A stretch of DNA of 64,000 nucleotides from Tenebrio molitor. Its lineage: Eukaryota > Arthropoda > Insecta > Coleoptera > Tenebrionidae. Every line of letters begins with the position of its first letter. Position 1 is the stretch's first letter. The notes under the pieces are model-generated. The model made no database searches and was not told where the DNA came from. It saw only the letters and a list, made by a program, of their open reading frames with translations. Both the position numbers and the translations under genes were made by a program. Of the stretch, positions 1 through 10,861 are shown piece by piece. The DNA lies in NCBI RefSeq assembly GCF_963966145.1, contig NC_091046.1, positions 24,676,001-24,740,000 on the forward strand, written 5' to 3'.

Positions 1-115
1 CACGTGATAATTCTGTTATCTAAAAAATTATAATGAAAGTAAAGAGGTTGCAAATATGTAGACACAAAGTCGGTAAATCATTATTTTTTTACTGAAATGA
101 ATTGTGTCACGTGAA

Positions 116-250
116 ATAGTATATTATGTTATGAGGAGCAAAAATGAAGTTTTATGTGCTGCGGCTGGTAGATTGGCTGCCGAACGCAGTGAGGCAGACA
201 AACCAGCCAAAGCACATAAAACCATTTTTGCTCCAAATAACATATACTAT
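116..250. repeat. hairpin palindrome with CG-rich loop
   Basis: Arms of about 50 bases pair imperfectly (ATAGTATATTATGTTATGAG on the left, its inverse ending ACATATACTAT on the right). The loop carries GCAGTGAGGC. It belongs to the hairpin class described in the findings. Confidence 0.7.
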
Positions 251-340
251 GTTTTCTTCAAACCTTCATAACAAATTATTTAAGACATGTTAAAAGAAAC
301 CAGGTAGGAATTTCAAATGATTTAGCTAGTTTACTTTACT
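251..340. other. AT-rich intronic or downstream sequence
   Basis: Short AT-rich stretch between a hairpin and a minisatellite. I see no gene or motif. Confidence 0.5.
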
Positions 341-443
341 GCCACTCATCAGCGGAGATAATAACTTCACGGACGCCCTCAGCGGAGATAATAACTTTAT
401 CTGCCGCTCTCAGCGGAGATAATAACTTTATGTGCCGCTCGTC
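341..443. repeat. minisatellite, about 3 units
   Basis: Three tandem copies of a 30-31 base unit containing CAGCGGAGATAATAACTT begin at 350, 380 and 411. The units end in variants of GCCGCTC. Confidence 0.85.
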
Positions 444-1200
444 AGCTCGTTAGATGCCATGACAATGAAGTGACACTTTAGCATTATCAATGCAGCAGGA
501 TAATGTCATAATTTACGGACGTTTGAAGAAAAAATATTGTATTAATAAAAACAGTTGTTCCTACGAGTTAACAGCATGTCCATTATGCTGTCTATCTTTC
601 CATAATTTGCAACTATATCATATTTCACTTAATCCAGAAGGACATGTTTCCAAAATTTTACGACATTAAATATGTATTATCGTTTGCTTAATTGTCAAAG
701 TTTTACCGATTAAAGGGCATCTATACACAGACAAATATGTCTATAGTCTTTAAACGTGAAGATTTTGTAATAATGTATTAAATTACTTGACATTCTGCTT
801 CATCTATGCAAATATATTGATATACACGTCAATATCGGATTTTCATCTAATTTATCTTCGATAACATGCTCTGATTATTTTATATTAAAAAACGTATTAA
901 ATAAAATGTTTTTTTATTATACCTGAATCATAATCCCTGGTTTTGACACTAAAATGCGTGCGAAAAGGGGCCTTTAAAACACTAAAGCTTTAAGGGTTGC
1001 TTAGGTAACAACAAATTCACCTACATTTTGAACAATAATAAATAGATATTGATACACGATTTATGATAGCAACGAAAGAACAACAATTCACCATTTCTAT
1101 ACCAACGATTAATGACATAGATTACATCGGAAAAGGTATTTTCATTTACTTTTTTTGTTATAATTTTCAGATTGTAGTGCAGGTATAATAAAAAATAGCG
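444..1200. other. no gene seen
   Basis: AT-rich sequence with no convincing open frame, splice-bounded exon or repeat pair that I could recognise. The final exchanger exon or exons were looked for here and not found. Confidence 0.5.
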
Positions 1201-1320
1201 TATGATACACGTTTATAAGGGCCTTTAAAGCACTTGCGACGTTAAAAGCACTCCGCTACGCGTCGTGCCCTTAAACTCGTCTCGCGTGCTTTAAAGGCTT
1301 CCTTATAAACTTGTATCATA
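1201..1320. repeat. hairpin palindrome with CG-rich loop
   Basis: Inverted arms of about 35 bases: TATGATACACGTTTATAAGG at the left end and its imperfect inverse ending CTTGTATCATA at the right. They carry a shared inner block CCTTTAAAGCAC. The loop contains CTCCGCTACGCGTCGTG and CTCGTCTCGCG. Confidence 0.8.
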
Positions 1321-1811
1321 ATATACTTATATATATTTCGCTTTTACAACATAATGTAAACACGTCAAATTGACCTTAGGTCTAATAATATAGGTACATA
1401 CATTTTTTAGATTCACAACATCCATCTTTTTTAAAATATAGAGATGCTAAAAAAATCTTTAAGTACCTAAATTTAAGTGGTTTGTGGTTTTTTATAATAT
1501 ATGAAGAGTACCTATTATTACAGTTGCTTTGAATATAACATAATAAACCCTTATTTAGCAATAATTTTACATAATTAGTTTAAAATACATATCATATCAT
1601 TGGATGAAAAAGAGCATGTTGTAGATACAATCATATATGTAGATAGTTACTCTAATTCCAAATTTGAAAAGTTTTAATGTTCGCAATGAATGGATAATGT
1701 AGATATACATTTTTTATCCAACTTAAGATTGACATGATGTTCAGTTGTGATAAAAATTGCATCAACAATTCTGATAACTACCCTAGACTCTGTGTCAAAA
1801 TAAACTTTTAC

Positions 1812-1976
1812 CTAAAAATGTAGCCGAGGGGGAGTTGTAAGCTAAGTATTCTTTGTTCGATGCCCACGCAGGGAATTCCGACTGTTGTAATGGTACAGAA
1901 CCTTCTTCTTCGTCACGTTTCCAAGGCAGCATTGTTTCCGTTGCTGTAGGAGTTGTGACGCGCATTAAATCTCCAC
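1812..1976 (-). CDS. Nhe2: Na+/H+ exchanger, cytoplasmic tail exon
   Basis: A 165-base exon lies between an acceptor at 1977-1978 (ACATTTAG) and a GTAAAAG donor at 1811. It starts with two bases that complete an Arg codon from the 5129-5224 exon and ends in phase 1. It encodes 54 full codons with tail motifs TPTATETMLPWKRDEEE and FPAWASNKEYLAYNSPSATF, which I recognise from insect exchanger tails. If the donor is ignored, the frame runs only a few codons (GKSLF) to a TGA. Splicing to a further exon left of the window is therefore likely, but a readthrough end cannot be excluded. This tail region is regulatory, not part of the transport core. Confidence 0.9.
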
Positions 1977-3226
1977 CTAAATGTATACAGAAAAATATAC
2001 AAATGTATACTTATACATACTTATAATGTAGTAATCATATCACATTATTTTAATTTCTCTTTGTCCAAGCTTTCTTAGCACGAACATAAATTATATAATT
2101 TCATTAAATAATGGGAATTTGGAATTTCACATCTAGCCGGCTATGACTTTTTGTCGAAAAATGACGTATTGATTGGATACATACAGTGAGCATTTTATTC
2201 CGCTGAACATCAACACTATGTTCAGTTTTAAAAAAATCATGTCAATGCATTACAAGCAATTACAACATATCCAAGCAACCTGTGATAAAACAATTGCCAT
2301 TAATGCCATTAAAAAGTCTTAAAGATTTACAATCGTTTGGCATATTGTTTGGAACAAGAGGCTGGTCACTTTAAACATTTGTTAAAATAATTTAATTAAC
2401 AGTTTCTGTTTAAACTTTTCCTTTCGTTTTGACAAGTTTTCCATTTATCAAAATCCGTTCACGCAGGAAAAAATTCTCAGATTCTAACAGTGTCGAACAA
2501 AAAAAGATTCAATATCCAGCAACTATTGTATATTAAAAAAAAAAACAATGTTAGTGTAAATTGTCATCACCAAATAATCTTTTTCGTTATTCTATGAGGT
2601 TTGAAAGGAGAATTTTATAAAATGCATACTAGATACATATTATTTTGTTTTCGTATTAATTCTAAAAAAAGCCGTAATAATTAAGGTGATGAATTACAGA
2701 ACATGACGAATTAGCGAGTGACGAATTATGGAGTTTCTACTGTAATTACAATTAGGTAAGTTATTCTCTACGTTTTGCGTGAATTTGTCTTATCAAAAGT
2801 GTCATAGTTGGCTGGATGTGTAATTTAAAACATCACCCCGAGTAAAAAATTGTAGAATTCAGATAGTTTATGCACAATTGTTAATTTTTTATTCGTAAAG
2901 TCGTAAATTGAAATGAATGAATGAAATAAAATTCAATTTATTGTTATTTCGGGTTGTGAAACGTTTTAATTTCCGTCTAAACTTATAAGAAGTTTGATAA
3001 TAATAACATTTTACATAATTAATGTATTCATGGTAACCAAGTTGTTTTATGTATTTTTGTGATTTGCAATAACTGAAATACTTTTTAAAATTCTTGTAAG
3101 AATAATTTAAATAATGTGGAGAATAATGCAAGCAAATATGTGCATCAGTTGCAATCATATTAAAGTAATATACAGACCATGCAATGCAAAAAGTACAAAA
3201 TTATCAAACAAGTCTACATACCATCT
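1977..3226. other. intron, largely without features
   Basis: Intronic AT-rich sequence. It contains one dispersed repeat block at 2429-2504, annotated separately. No gene is seen. Confidence 0.6.
2429..2504. repeat. dispersed repeat, copy 1 of 3
   Basis: This block (TTATCAAAATCCGTTCAC then an AAATTCTCA / CAGTGTCGAACAAAAAAA tail) recurs at 10325-10407 and, shorter, at 31251-31305. At the other two sites it lies just right of a hairpin, so it is probably the flank of the same mobile element with the hairpin missing here. Confidence 0.75.
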
Positions 3227-3512
3227 ATGGAACCTCTTGACATGCGTTTCCCTGTATCTGAGAAAATACTCTCATCTGTAACTAAACATATAATACAGTG
3301 CTTGGAATCGTGAAAAAATATGCAAAAAGAGTGTTTCCCAAAATTGTCAACATGATCAAGCACAAGGATGTAAACACTCCTTTTATTGAACACAATAATG
3401 AAGCAAAGCGTATCATGCAAATGGTGTTGATGTAAGAAATACATCAGTTAAAGAGATATCTGAAGCTGTTGGGCATAAAACAATAGCAAAAGTGATAGAA
3501 TTAGTGCTGTAG
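3227..3512 (+). pseudogene. degenerate protein-coding remnant of unknown family
   Basis: Three protein-like blocks follow one another on the plus strand in three different frames. 3227-3309 starts with ATG (MEPLDMRFPVSEKILSSVTK...). 3310-3432 continues KKYAKRVFPKIVNMIKHKD. 3429-3509 continues VRNTSVKEISEAVGHKTIA and stops at TAG. The frames abut or overlap by a few bases, as expected of a coding sequence with two indels and one stop. It lies inside the exchanger intron on the opposite strand. I do not recognise the family. A chance composition effect is possible. A minus-strand open frame over 3214-3444 is its shadow. Confidence 0.4.
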
Positions 3513-4553
3513 TAATGCAAGTTCAAAAGTTGATCAGAATGATAAATTAACTAATATTTATCAATTGTTTATATTGACGAAACGAAAATGGAATAATTAT
3601 TTATACCTTTCATCAATAATTAAATACATATAAAAGGTATTGTTAGAAAAATATAATAACTGAGCAATAATTAATAATAATTGTCTGCTTGTGCTTCCGC
3701 TATGCAAAGTGGTTGCTGCAAAATATTTGATATCTAGCAATCTAGCAATTAACTTTAGTTACAATTTTAACAAATCATCTCATTATATACGAGTATGTAT
3801 AGTCAATATATTATACATATTACAGTAGGAGTATGGGTAAGAGTGTTCTAGGTTTCGTTAGTTAATAATATTTATTTTCTGCATCGTTCTAATATTGTAA
3901 CATCGTTGGCGAAATACGTATTAATATAAAGGTTTGGTGTATTTTGTTGAGAAGGAGATTCTCCTATTAAATAAGACATTCTTTACACAGTGCGAGTGTA
4001 AAGTAAAGAACAAAATGTATGTCTTTGACTTCGGGCAAAAATCCGCGAACACATAAATTTGTATTTCTAAACCGTCAACTTTTGAATCTTAAATTTTAAA
4101 TGCAACAGGGTCATATTTTTATGACGACTTATTAACCTCGATCTAGTAATGAAAGTGTTTTTTACGTGTAAATAGGTCGATTAAAAGAAAAATAGCAACT
4201 GCTCGTGTCGCAATTATTCGATTATGCGATTAGAATACGTTAATTTTTCTTCATTCTCGTGAGTAATCACCACCATTATTCTGTCGTTGAATACCTAATT
4301 AATATACATACTAGTATTTCCATGTGAAGGTATTTAGAAGTTTGCAGATGTATCTACCTATTAATCCCGGATAGTAATAATAATTTTGTTTTTATTTTGT
4401 GCATAATAATGTTAGATTTTAAATCTATTCTAAAAGAGTCCTATATACTAAAATAAATATTTGGTATCATTTTGAGAGTATAGGTTACGATTTTTTGTAA
4501 GAGATATTAACCAAATACCAAATATTTTTATGTGATAGTGAATCATAATTTAA
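3513..4553. other. intron or 3' flank of alternative exon, no gene seen
   Basis: AT-rich sequence. If the exon at 4554-4711 is terminal, its 3' untranslated region would occupy part of this stretch. No clear AATAAA lies directly downstream on the minus strand. Confidence 0.5.
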
Positions 4554-4711
4554 CTAAGCAAGCGGTACTACTGAAATCGTACCATCAACATTAGAAGGTT
4601 CTCCTCGCCAAGGGAGACAACCCTCAGCTGCCGTCGGCTTTTTATTTTTCGTTCCCATCAAAGGAACTAATTGACTAGCAAAACTTCCACTGAGATCCGT
4701 TTCCGTGCTTG
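4554..4711 (-). CDS. Nhe2: Na+/H+ exchanger, alternative C-terminal or cassette exon
   Basis: An acceptor (ATTATTTTAG) ends at 4712. The exon begins with two bases, CA, that complete a Pro codon after the phase-1 donor of 5129-5224, so it joins in frame. It encodes 51 codons and a TAG: STETDLSGSFASQLVPLMG, then TAAEGCLPWRGEPSNVDG, ending SVVPLA. The LPWR motif echoes LPWKR of the 1812-1976 exon, which would be used instead of it or after it. An internal GTACGA donor at 4582 would make a 129-base symmetric phase 1-1 cassette joining in frame to 1812-1976. Both uses are inferred from phase and motif only. Which one is expressed is unknown. Confidence 0.65.
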
Positions 4712-5128
4712 CTAAAATAATGAAGCTCGTTAAAATTAGCAAAACGACACGAGCTTCTAAACCGCTTTATATACTGAAGCGGTCTGATACCTTTAAGAAC
4801 CCACGACCAATTTTTCAATTGAAAAATTGTATGCGAGGTGTCCTATTTATCTTAGATGCATAATCTAATTTTCTTATAAGGTTAGGTACTTTTGTTAGTA
4901 AATGCAGCTAAGATATAAAATGGCAAAATACTTGAAAGCAAGTTAACACTGAAGAATAAGCTTGAAATTGAAATGAGAACAAACTCTATAGAACCGTAAT
5001 ATAAAACAATATGCATGCTTTTTCTTCAGTACAGCCGTTTAAAGCAGAGTTAGAACAACCAGCCACTCGAGCATTTCTTCCACTGAGATCTGTTATATTA
5101 ACCTAACAATGTACATCCGAATACTCAC

Positions 5129-5224
5129 GAGACGACTTCGCTGTAAAGGTAATCGGACTATCCCAGTCCTCCTTATTAGATTTTGGTTCAGTATCGTCTT
5201 CATGTAAAACCTCACTTATGTAAT
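5129..5224 (-). CDS. Nhe2: Na+/H+ exchanger, cytoplasmic tail exon
   Basis: A 96-base exon with acceptor TTCCATTAG ending at 5225 and a consensus GTGAGT donor from 5128. It starts with AT to finish an Asp codon (GAT) from 5295-5364, encodes YISEVLHEDD and then EDWDSPITFTAKSS, and ends in phase 1. The DWDSPITFTAKSS string is typical of insect exchanger tails. The acidic stretch and following Ser/Thr residues suit a cytoplasmic regulatory segment. Its donor joins in phase to either 4554-4711 or 1812-1976, the likely point of alternative splicing. Confidence 0.9.
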
Positions 5225-5294
5225 CTAATGGAAGAAGAAATGTAACCTATGTACTAGTTGGGGTCTACAACTACAGTGATGTAGGTTAACTTAC

Positions 5295-5364
5295 CATGTG
5301 AAAATTGTTTGGCAGTACCATTTTGTTGAAATTCTGGAAAACTGACGTGATTTTGTTTGCCATC
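5295..5364 (-). CDS. Nhe2: Na+/H+ exchanger, cytoplasmic tail exon
   Basis: A 70-base exon with acceptor ending at 5365 (ATTTTTAG) and a GTAAGT donor from 5294. It encodes DGKQNHVSFPEFQQNGTA then KQFSH, and ends in phase 1. It joins in frame to 5129-5224 only 70 bases away. The upstream exon found is 19595-19738, which ends in phase 0 and would also join in frame. The 14.2 kb between them may hide additional tail exons, so direct joining is not proven. Confidence 0.85.
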
Positions 5365-5754
5365 CTAAAAATGTTAAACTTTGTTAATATGTTTTATAGG
5401 TACATATAATAATTTCATACAATACTAAGTATGTATTGTATAGGTACGAGTATTACAAATACTAGGAACGCCAAAATTTCAACTATCGAGCGATCAAATG
5501 AATTTGTAATCGAGTCATTCATGGATTTGAACCCGTATCTCTTTACGATTGATATGTCGAGATTTAACGTGTGTTTCGCACTGTGTTTATTGGAGCGTGG
5601 AGTTCAAGTAACGAAATAGATACGATTTCGGATTCATGGATAACTTGATTGCAAATTAATTTGATCGCTCGTTATATAAAGTTGATTCAAGTTGCAAAAA
5701 AACCACTTTGCATTTGCAACAGCACTTTTATGGCATTAGTCATTTGAAATTAGT
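5365..5754. other. intron, no gene seen
   Basis: AT-rich intronic sequence with no convincing feature. A 62-codon plus-strand open frame at 5431-5619 has no recognisable motif. Confidence 0.5.
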
Positions 5755-7860
5755 TTAAAACTGTATATTGCCACGGTATTTTTCTACTTTGGGTCGGCGG
5801 TTGGCAATTGTTGCCGGTAGCTCAGTCTTGGGCGGGGTAAGCGAACGAATTAGCCAGACCCGAAAGACAAGAAGATAAGGGCGCCAGGATCCTCCGGCAC
5901 TGATGCTTCGGGAGTATCCGGATCCGACGATACTCCGGGGCCGATACCCGAAAAGAAACACACGTGTCCCAGTTAACAAATTTAATCAAATTAGATCCTC
6001 TGGTACAATAAATATTTACAATAAGTGAACATTAAAAAAAAATAATGTGTACAATTGATTGTTGGTAAAAAAAAAATAAAATTACTGTTCGATGTTCGAT
6101 TGCAGCAAACAAAAAAAAAATCAAGGAACGGTCCTGACCGGTAACGCACAAAATAAATTAAAACTAAAGATGAAATTCCCCCGAGCCGCCGACGATACTT
6201 GTACAAGCTCGGTGCGACCGCAAAACAAACGGTAAGTATCGAATTAAAACGCAACTCTTAAGTTACCGGCGTCGGATTTACAAATAATATTGTCAAAAAA
6301 GGTTTGAATTCCAAATTACACACACACACAAGATAAAACACGCGACACAAGAGAGAGAGACAGTAAAACAAAAGAAGAGACGTTATCTCCTTGCCGAAAA
6401 ACGGCTGCGGCCTCGAGAGAGGAGATACCCGGCACGAGCAAACTGGAGGCTCTGTTCCTGTAGGCGCGATATGATATTCGGGAACGATCTGACCTGAGCC
6501 TCCTGCGTCGTCCTTCGGCGTCCTGTGGGGTTCGCGGCTCGGCGGTCCTGCTGCCGTTGAGGCCGCTGCTGATTCCGGTAGAGATAAAAAAAGAAGGCCA
6601 GAAAAACAGGAAACTCGACGAATCCGCTGGAACGGGTCCGGCAAAAGGTCCTCGTAAGAGATCCGCTTAAAAGACCCTTTCATAGAAAGAAGAGAACGCC
6701 ATTAGGTAACGTACGACGGGAAAACTGTGACTTACTCAGTCGGCGTGAGGTCTTTTTTTTTGGGGCGACGAAAAGCCAAAAAAAGTCCGTGACTCCCAAG
6801 ATCCGGAAATTCCGATTGAGTTGGGGTTCCAAAAGGTACGCTATCCAGCACGAAACGGAGAACCACGCAACTCTTCTGACGGGCACAGGAGACTTCGTGA
6901 AAATCCCGAAAATCGGTGCGATCCACAAAAAGAAACGCTGACACGAAGTTCACCCAGTCACGGTACTTTTGCGAAAGAGGAAGAGTGGCATCGAAACGCG
7001 AACTTATCGCCTTGCCCAAAAAAGGTCTAACCAGTCTCGGTGAAGGAAAACAGACCTTAACAGCTGTCGACCGAAGGAATATCGTGAACCGACAGGTGCG
7101 TGCGTGGTCGAATTTTTGACGCGCGACAGCGGGACCGAGATAGGTTAGAAAAATCAAAACAAAGGCACCAAAAGGCCTACGCCGTCGATCATCGATGAGA
7201 ACCGTCGATCGAGACCGTCTCCAGGTGTTTCGGGAGATAAAGAGAGTTCCGTGAAAGAAGGAGAAAAAAAAATGTCCAGGGACGAGAAGGTGAAGGGAAT
7301 TTATGGAGTTGGTGTCTTAAAAAAAGGGAAAGGTAAGTGAACGGTACATTCAGAAGACCTACTCAACTCCGATAAACTCTAGGCCGTGAAGAAAGAAGAA
7401 GATAGGAAAGAGCGAAATTTTTCTGGCGAAGGGCCAAGGTTCGCGACCTGACAAACCCGACGGTATATAGCTACCGTCCCGCTGAAATTGTGAGGATAAG
7501 GGCACGATTCCAGCTGCCTCTTCAGCTGGGGCCAAACGAAAAGAAAACGAAGAAAAGCCGACAAGGAAAACCAAAAGAGAAGGCAAGGTAGAAAGGATTA
7601 ACGACAACGACAAGCGAACGGGAGGATGAGGGATTGGGAAGGAAAAGACACAAACAAAACGGTCGCGGTAACATGCGATTACTCTCAGCCTAACTGCGAG
7701 CGAGAGTTTACTGAATTCGTTACTTTTAAGGTTACTTTCGAGGTGTTCGAGTAACGATGGTGCATCCCCAAGCATTAGTGGAACCCATGGGCCTTCCACT
7801 CCGGCCAAATCCGCAAAAAAAACGAAAAACGAACGGGATGAAATTTTCGAACCGTGACAA
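5755..7860. other. GC-rich, purine-skewed island of unknown origin
   Basis: Base composition changes abruptly compared with both flanks. CpG is common (CCGGATCCGACGATACTCCG, GACGCGCGACAGCGGGACCG), and from about 6800 to 7700 the plus strand is strongly purine-rich. It contains short runs of (CA)n and (GA)n near 6320-6360. Several open frames of 60-180 codons overlap on both strands, but none has a recognisable domain. They look like by-products of the low stop-codon density. A segment at 7110-7140 (TTTTTGACGCGCGACAGCGG) is reminiscent of an LTR-to-primer-site junction, so this may be the 5' part of an LTR element. I could not find a matching second LTR. A CpG-rich promoter or non-coding exon is another possibility. 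Confidence 0.5.
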
Positions 7861-8122
7861 TATCTGTGGCGGTCGTGAAAAAGTAGGTAAGTCAAATAAT
7901 TTCAAAAATGAGTTAACGATGTTTACACCTTAATAATAAATCATGGAGTTAAATAATTCAGATTTTCACAGTTTAAAATTTACTTATATTAAAAGCAAGT
8001 ACAGGTAGAAAGAAGTTTTTATTTAATTACAGGATTTTAGGAATGATGTGGAATTTTGAATTGTTGCCCTGAAAAATTAACATTTTCGACTTACCTACTT
8101 TTTCACGACCGCCACAGATATA
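7859..8122. repeat. fold-back repeat at the edge of the GC-rich island
   Basis: About 35 bases (ATCTGTGGCGGTCGTGAAAA...) at 7859-7893 recur inverted at 8088-8122. The space between is AT-rich. Confidence 0.85.
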
Positions 8123-8556
8123 TTTATATGGAAAATATTCAATCCAAACTATGATTTTCTGGTCCCTTTGTGGCTTTATTTGGTTCAAAAATATGAAAAA
8201 AATGCTGTGGCAAATGACAAGTGGATTTTTGCAACTTGAGTCAACTATACCTACGAAGGGTTGTACTTTTCAGAATTAACATAGAACGTAACTTTAGTGA
8301 AGACAAATCAAAATTTATTCAGGAATAAAAGCAAAGTATTTCTTGGACCGAACGCATAACAGGCATATGTTTGTAAAGTCGTAAGCAATGAATTTTGGTA
8401 AAATGCCATGCTGGGGTCATTGTTTTGAACAATTTTCAGAAACTGCTCTCGACAATTCAATATATCTTTTTCACTAGGTATCATTGTCATTTTGTTAACA
8501 TTGGATATTATCAAGAAATTACTTAGACATTATCAGAAATTTTTAAATGATATTCA
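8123..8556. other. intron, no assigned gene
   Basis: A minus-strand open frame at 8308-8514 (68 codons, containing SEKDILNCREQFLKIVQNND and TYACYAFGPRN) looks slightly protein-like. It has no family I recognise and no clear splice sites. Confidence 0.3.
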
Positions 8557-9211
8557 GGCCTATTCTGTAAGACACTTGGTTAAAAGTTAAACGTTAAAAC
8601 AACGGTTAAAATATTTTAACCCATTGCGCTATTCTCTAAGCCAAAATTTTAACCAAAAGTTGTTAAAATTTAACTGAAATTGCAAATTTTTAGCTAGTGG
8701 TCATACCCATCCGTTAAAAATTAACTTACGTCAAAACGGTCCCAAATTATAATGGCGTTTGCAATGAATATTCTTTTGGTGCATGAACTGGAACGAAGGC
8801 GACAAATGTAAGTAAATTTTTCGACAAATCAAATCTGTGAATTCCATAAATTTTTCTCAATTCTTAAGGGTCGTTTTGCCACCGGCGGTAAAAGATTAAT
8901 CACCCTGTACAGCTTTCTCATTGTGGCTTGAGCTGTAAGAACCGCATGCGCAGTGGTCTAACAGCCCCTCCACTAATTTTGTCGCATTTCTTTGCCGCTT
9001 CCAGGACCTCTTTATCTGACCTCCTTATTCAACTTTCCGCATCCCTCACAGGTCAAGCTACAATGGGCAAGCTGTAACATATTTGAGTTGATAAATACCT
9101 AAAGTGCAACTATCGATATTTAAAACGACCTTTTGATTCCTTGAGTGGTTTATTGCCGCTTAACGAGGGTTGTCGTAAAAGTGGTACCAATTACCAATTA
9201 CTTTCATTTAT

Positions 9212-9240
9212 ACAGTGAGGGGCAAAAGTAATGCAACAAT
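9212..9240. repeat. single mariner-type terminus
   Basis: TACAGTGAGGGGCAAAAGTA resembles the start of a Tc1/mariner-type inverted repeat. No matching right end was found, so this is a truncated copy at best. Confidence 0.35.
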
Positions 9241-9533
9241 TCGATAAATCATAAACTGTTGAGTTTTGAAAAAAAGAACAAAAACCGGTTGATTTTTAAT
9301 TTCAATTTCACGTTTATTGACGTAACATTTTTTTATATAGGGTATTCCTTGTCAAAGTAATGACGTCATCATCTATTTTTTTAAATAGCAACCTATTCGT
9401 CATAATTTTAATAGGTCTTTTAACTGTCAATATGACAGTATAAAATTTTTAACCCCTTATATTTAAAAAAAATTGAGAAAAAATTGTTGAATATTAAAAA
9501 AACTAGTTAGTACCGAAAGGCATTACTAACACG

Positions 9534-9659
9534 TCAATTGAAAAGTTCATCAAATTGGCTTTGATCTTTGTTGCTGTCTTTGTCTAACCAACTTAATTTG
9601 CGATGTTGTTGTCTTTTAAAAAATAAAGTCAGAGCCAACTTGATGAACATTTCAATTGA
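9534..9659. repeat. small fold-back repeat
   Basis: TCAATTGAAAAGTTCATCAA at the left and its imperfect inverse TTGATGAACATTTCAATTGA at the right enclose about 75 bases. Confidence 0.75.
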
Positions 9660-10125
9660 AGTAATTGAACACTTGTTATTAGGTCAGTATCATTTGGACT
9701 AGAAGAAATTCTTAAACAACAGGAAATGAAATAAGACAAACAGGATTTTTCTAAAGTAATTTTTTGTTTGTGTTTGATTATTATTGTTGAAAACCTTCAA
9801 ATGATACTAGTTGCTGTAATGATTTCAATTTGTTTTTTGGTTGTTCGGGGGCCCGTTTCTTCTTTGCTTGATCCTTTTCACACATTTTGCTAAATGGAGG
9901 TGGCATTGTATTCTTTATAATAAACAAACGTTTTTCTTACCCATACCACAGATTACTCATCCAAACAGATAGTGTACTCAAACCTCGAATTGTTTCCAGT
10001 TTCAGTGCGCATGCCTCTCTTTTGATTCGCACGAATTTAAAAATCTGTTTAGTTGGTTTTGTAAATACGACAAAGAAGCCCCTGTATAATTGTTATGGAC
10101 ATAACATCAATAATAGTAGTTTATT

Positions 10126-10248
10126 TAACGAGTTTGTGTGTAATTTGGGCTTTTCTTGGCATGAGTGGGCCAGTTTAAAACTCGAGTGAAACGAGAGTTT
10201 TAAAGGTCCATGAGTGCCAAAAAAGCTCAAATTACACAAGAACGAGTT
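10126..10248. repeat. hairpin palindrome, family with 31081-31175 and 26821-26954
   Basis: Arms AACGAGTTTGTGTGTAATTT and AAATTACACAAGAACGAGTT enclose a loop with ACTCGAGTGAAACGAGAG. Related copies lie at 31081 and 26821. The right flank continues into the dispersed repeat at 10325-10407. Confidence 0.8.
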
Positions 10249-10324
10249 GAATACAACGTTTTTTTGTTCGACGAGCCCCCCAAAGGCTCCAAATCGCTGA
10301 AACTCTCTAAAATTAGCTTGATGT

Positions 10325-10407
10325 TTCGTTTTAACAAGTTGTCAAATTTATCAAAATCCGTTCACACAGGAGAAAATTCTCAAATTCTGACAGTGTCGAA
10401 CAAAAAA
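10325..10407. repeat. dispersed repeat, copy 2 of 3
   Basis: Same block as 2429-2504: TTATCAAAATCCGTTCAC followed by CAGTGTCGAACAAAAAAA. Confidence 0.8.
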
Positions 10408-10861
10408 ATTCATTAAAGCTCATTCATCATTTCGCCTCGATTGGTTCACATTTTAAATTCGCGCAAACCAAACGAAAGAAGGTGGAGCTACAGCGGCAAG
10501 AATCTCGGACCCCTAAAAACAATGCATTGCGGATCAAGTGCACTACCTATCTGCTTGGATGAGTAGTCTGTGCCCATACCAATGTAGTCTGCAACAATTA
10601 GTTGAGGTTAGGTATAATTGTGCAAATAATTATTTGTTCCTCCAGCTGACAGTGATTTGCGACGTTGCCATATGTATTTGTACGCTTCCCTGCCTGACTT
10701 CATTCTTCAAAATAACCTAGCCGCTAAAATAATGCTTTTTAACCTACCCGTTAATAATTTGTCTTACAGAATAGAATTTTGGTTATTTGTAGATAACCGG
10801 TTGTTAAAAATTAATTTATTATTGGATGGTTAAAATTAACAGAACAGTTACAGAATAGGCC

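Larger units (their letters stand above)
8557..10861 (+). mobile_element. TIR element, possibly Harbinger-like
   Basis: GGCCTATTCTGTAA at 8557 is matched by its exact inverse TTACAGAATAGGCC ending at 10861. Both subterminal regions are rich in GTTAAAA/TTTTAAC. Near the left end, 8751-8811 reads MAFAMNILLVHELERRRQM directly followed by GTAAGT. That looks like the first exon of a HARBI1/PIF transposase. No catalytic domain is visible further on, so the copy is non-autonomous or disrupted by other insertions (9212 onward, 9534-9659, 10126-10248). I could not identify target duplications. Confidence 0.5.

Noticed and set aside
350..443. Repeats of about 30 bases that might suggest a CRISPR array
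   Set aside because: Direct contiguous units without unique spacers in a eukaryotic genome; a minisatellite.
1..1800. Last coding exon of the exchanger
   Set aside because: Searched on the minus strand for a phase-1 acceptor with a tail-like frame; none convincing, so it is presumed left of the window.
6258..7895. Several open frames of 60-178 codons in the GC-rich island
   Set aside because: They overlap on both strands with no domain. Low stop density from GC content explains them.
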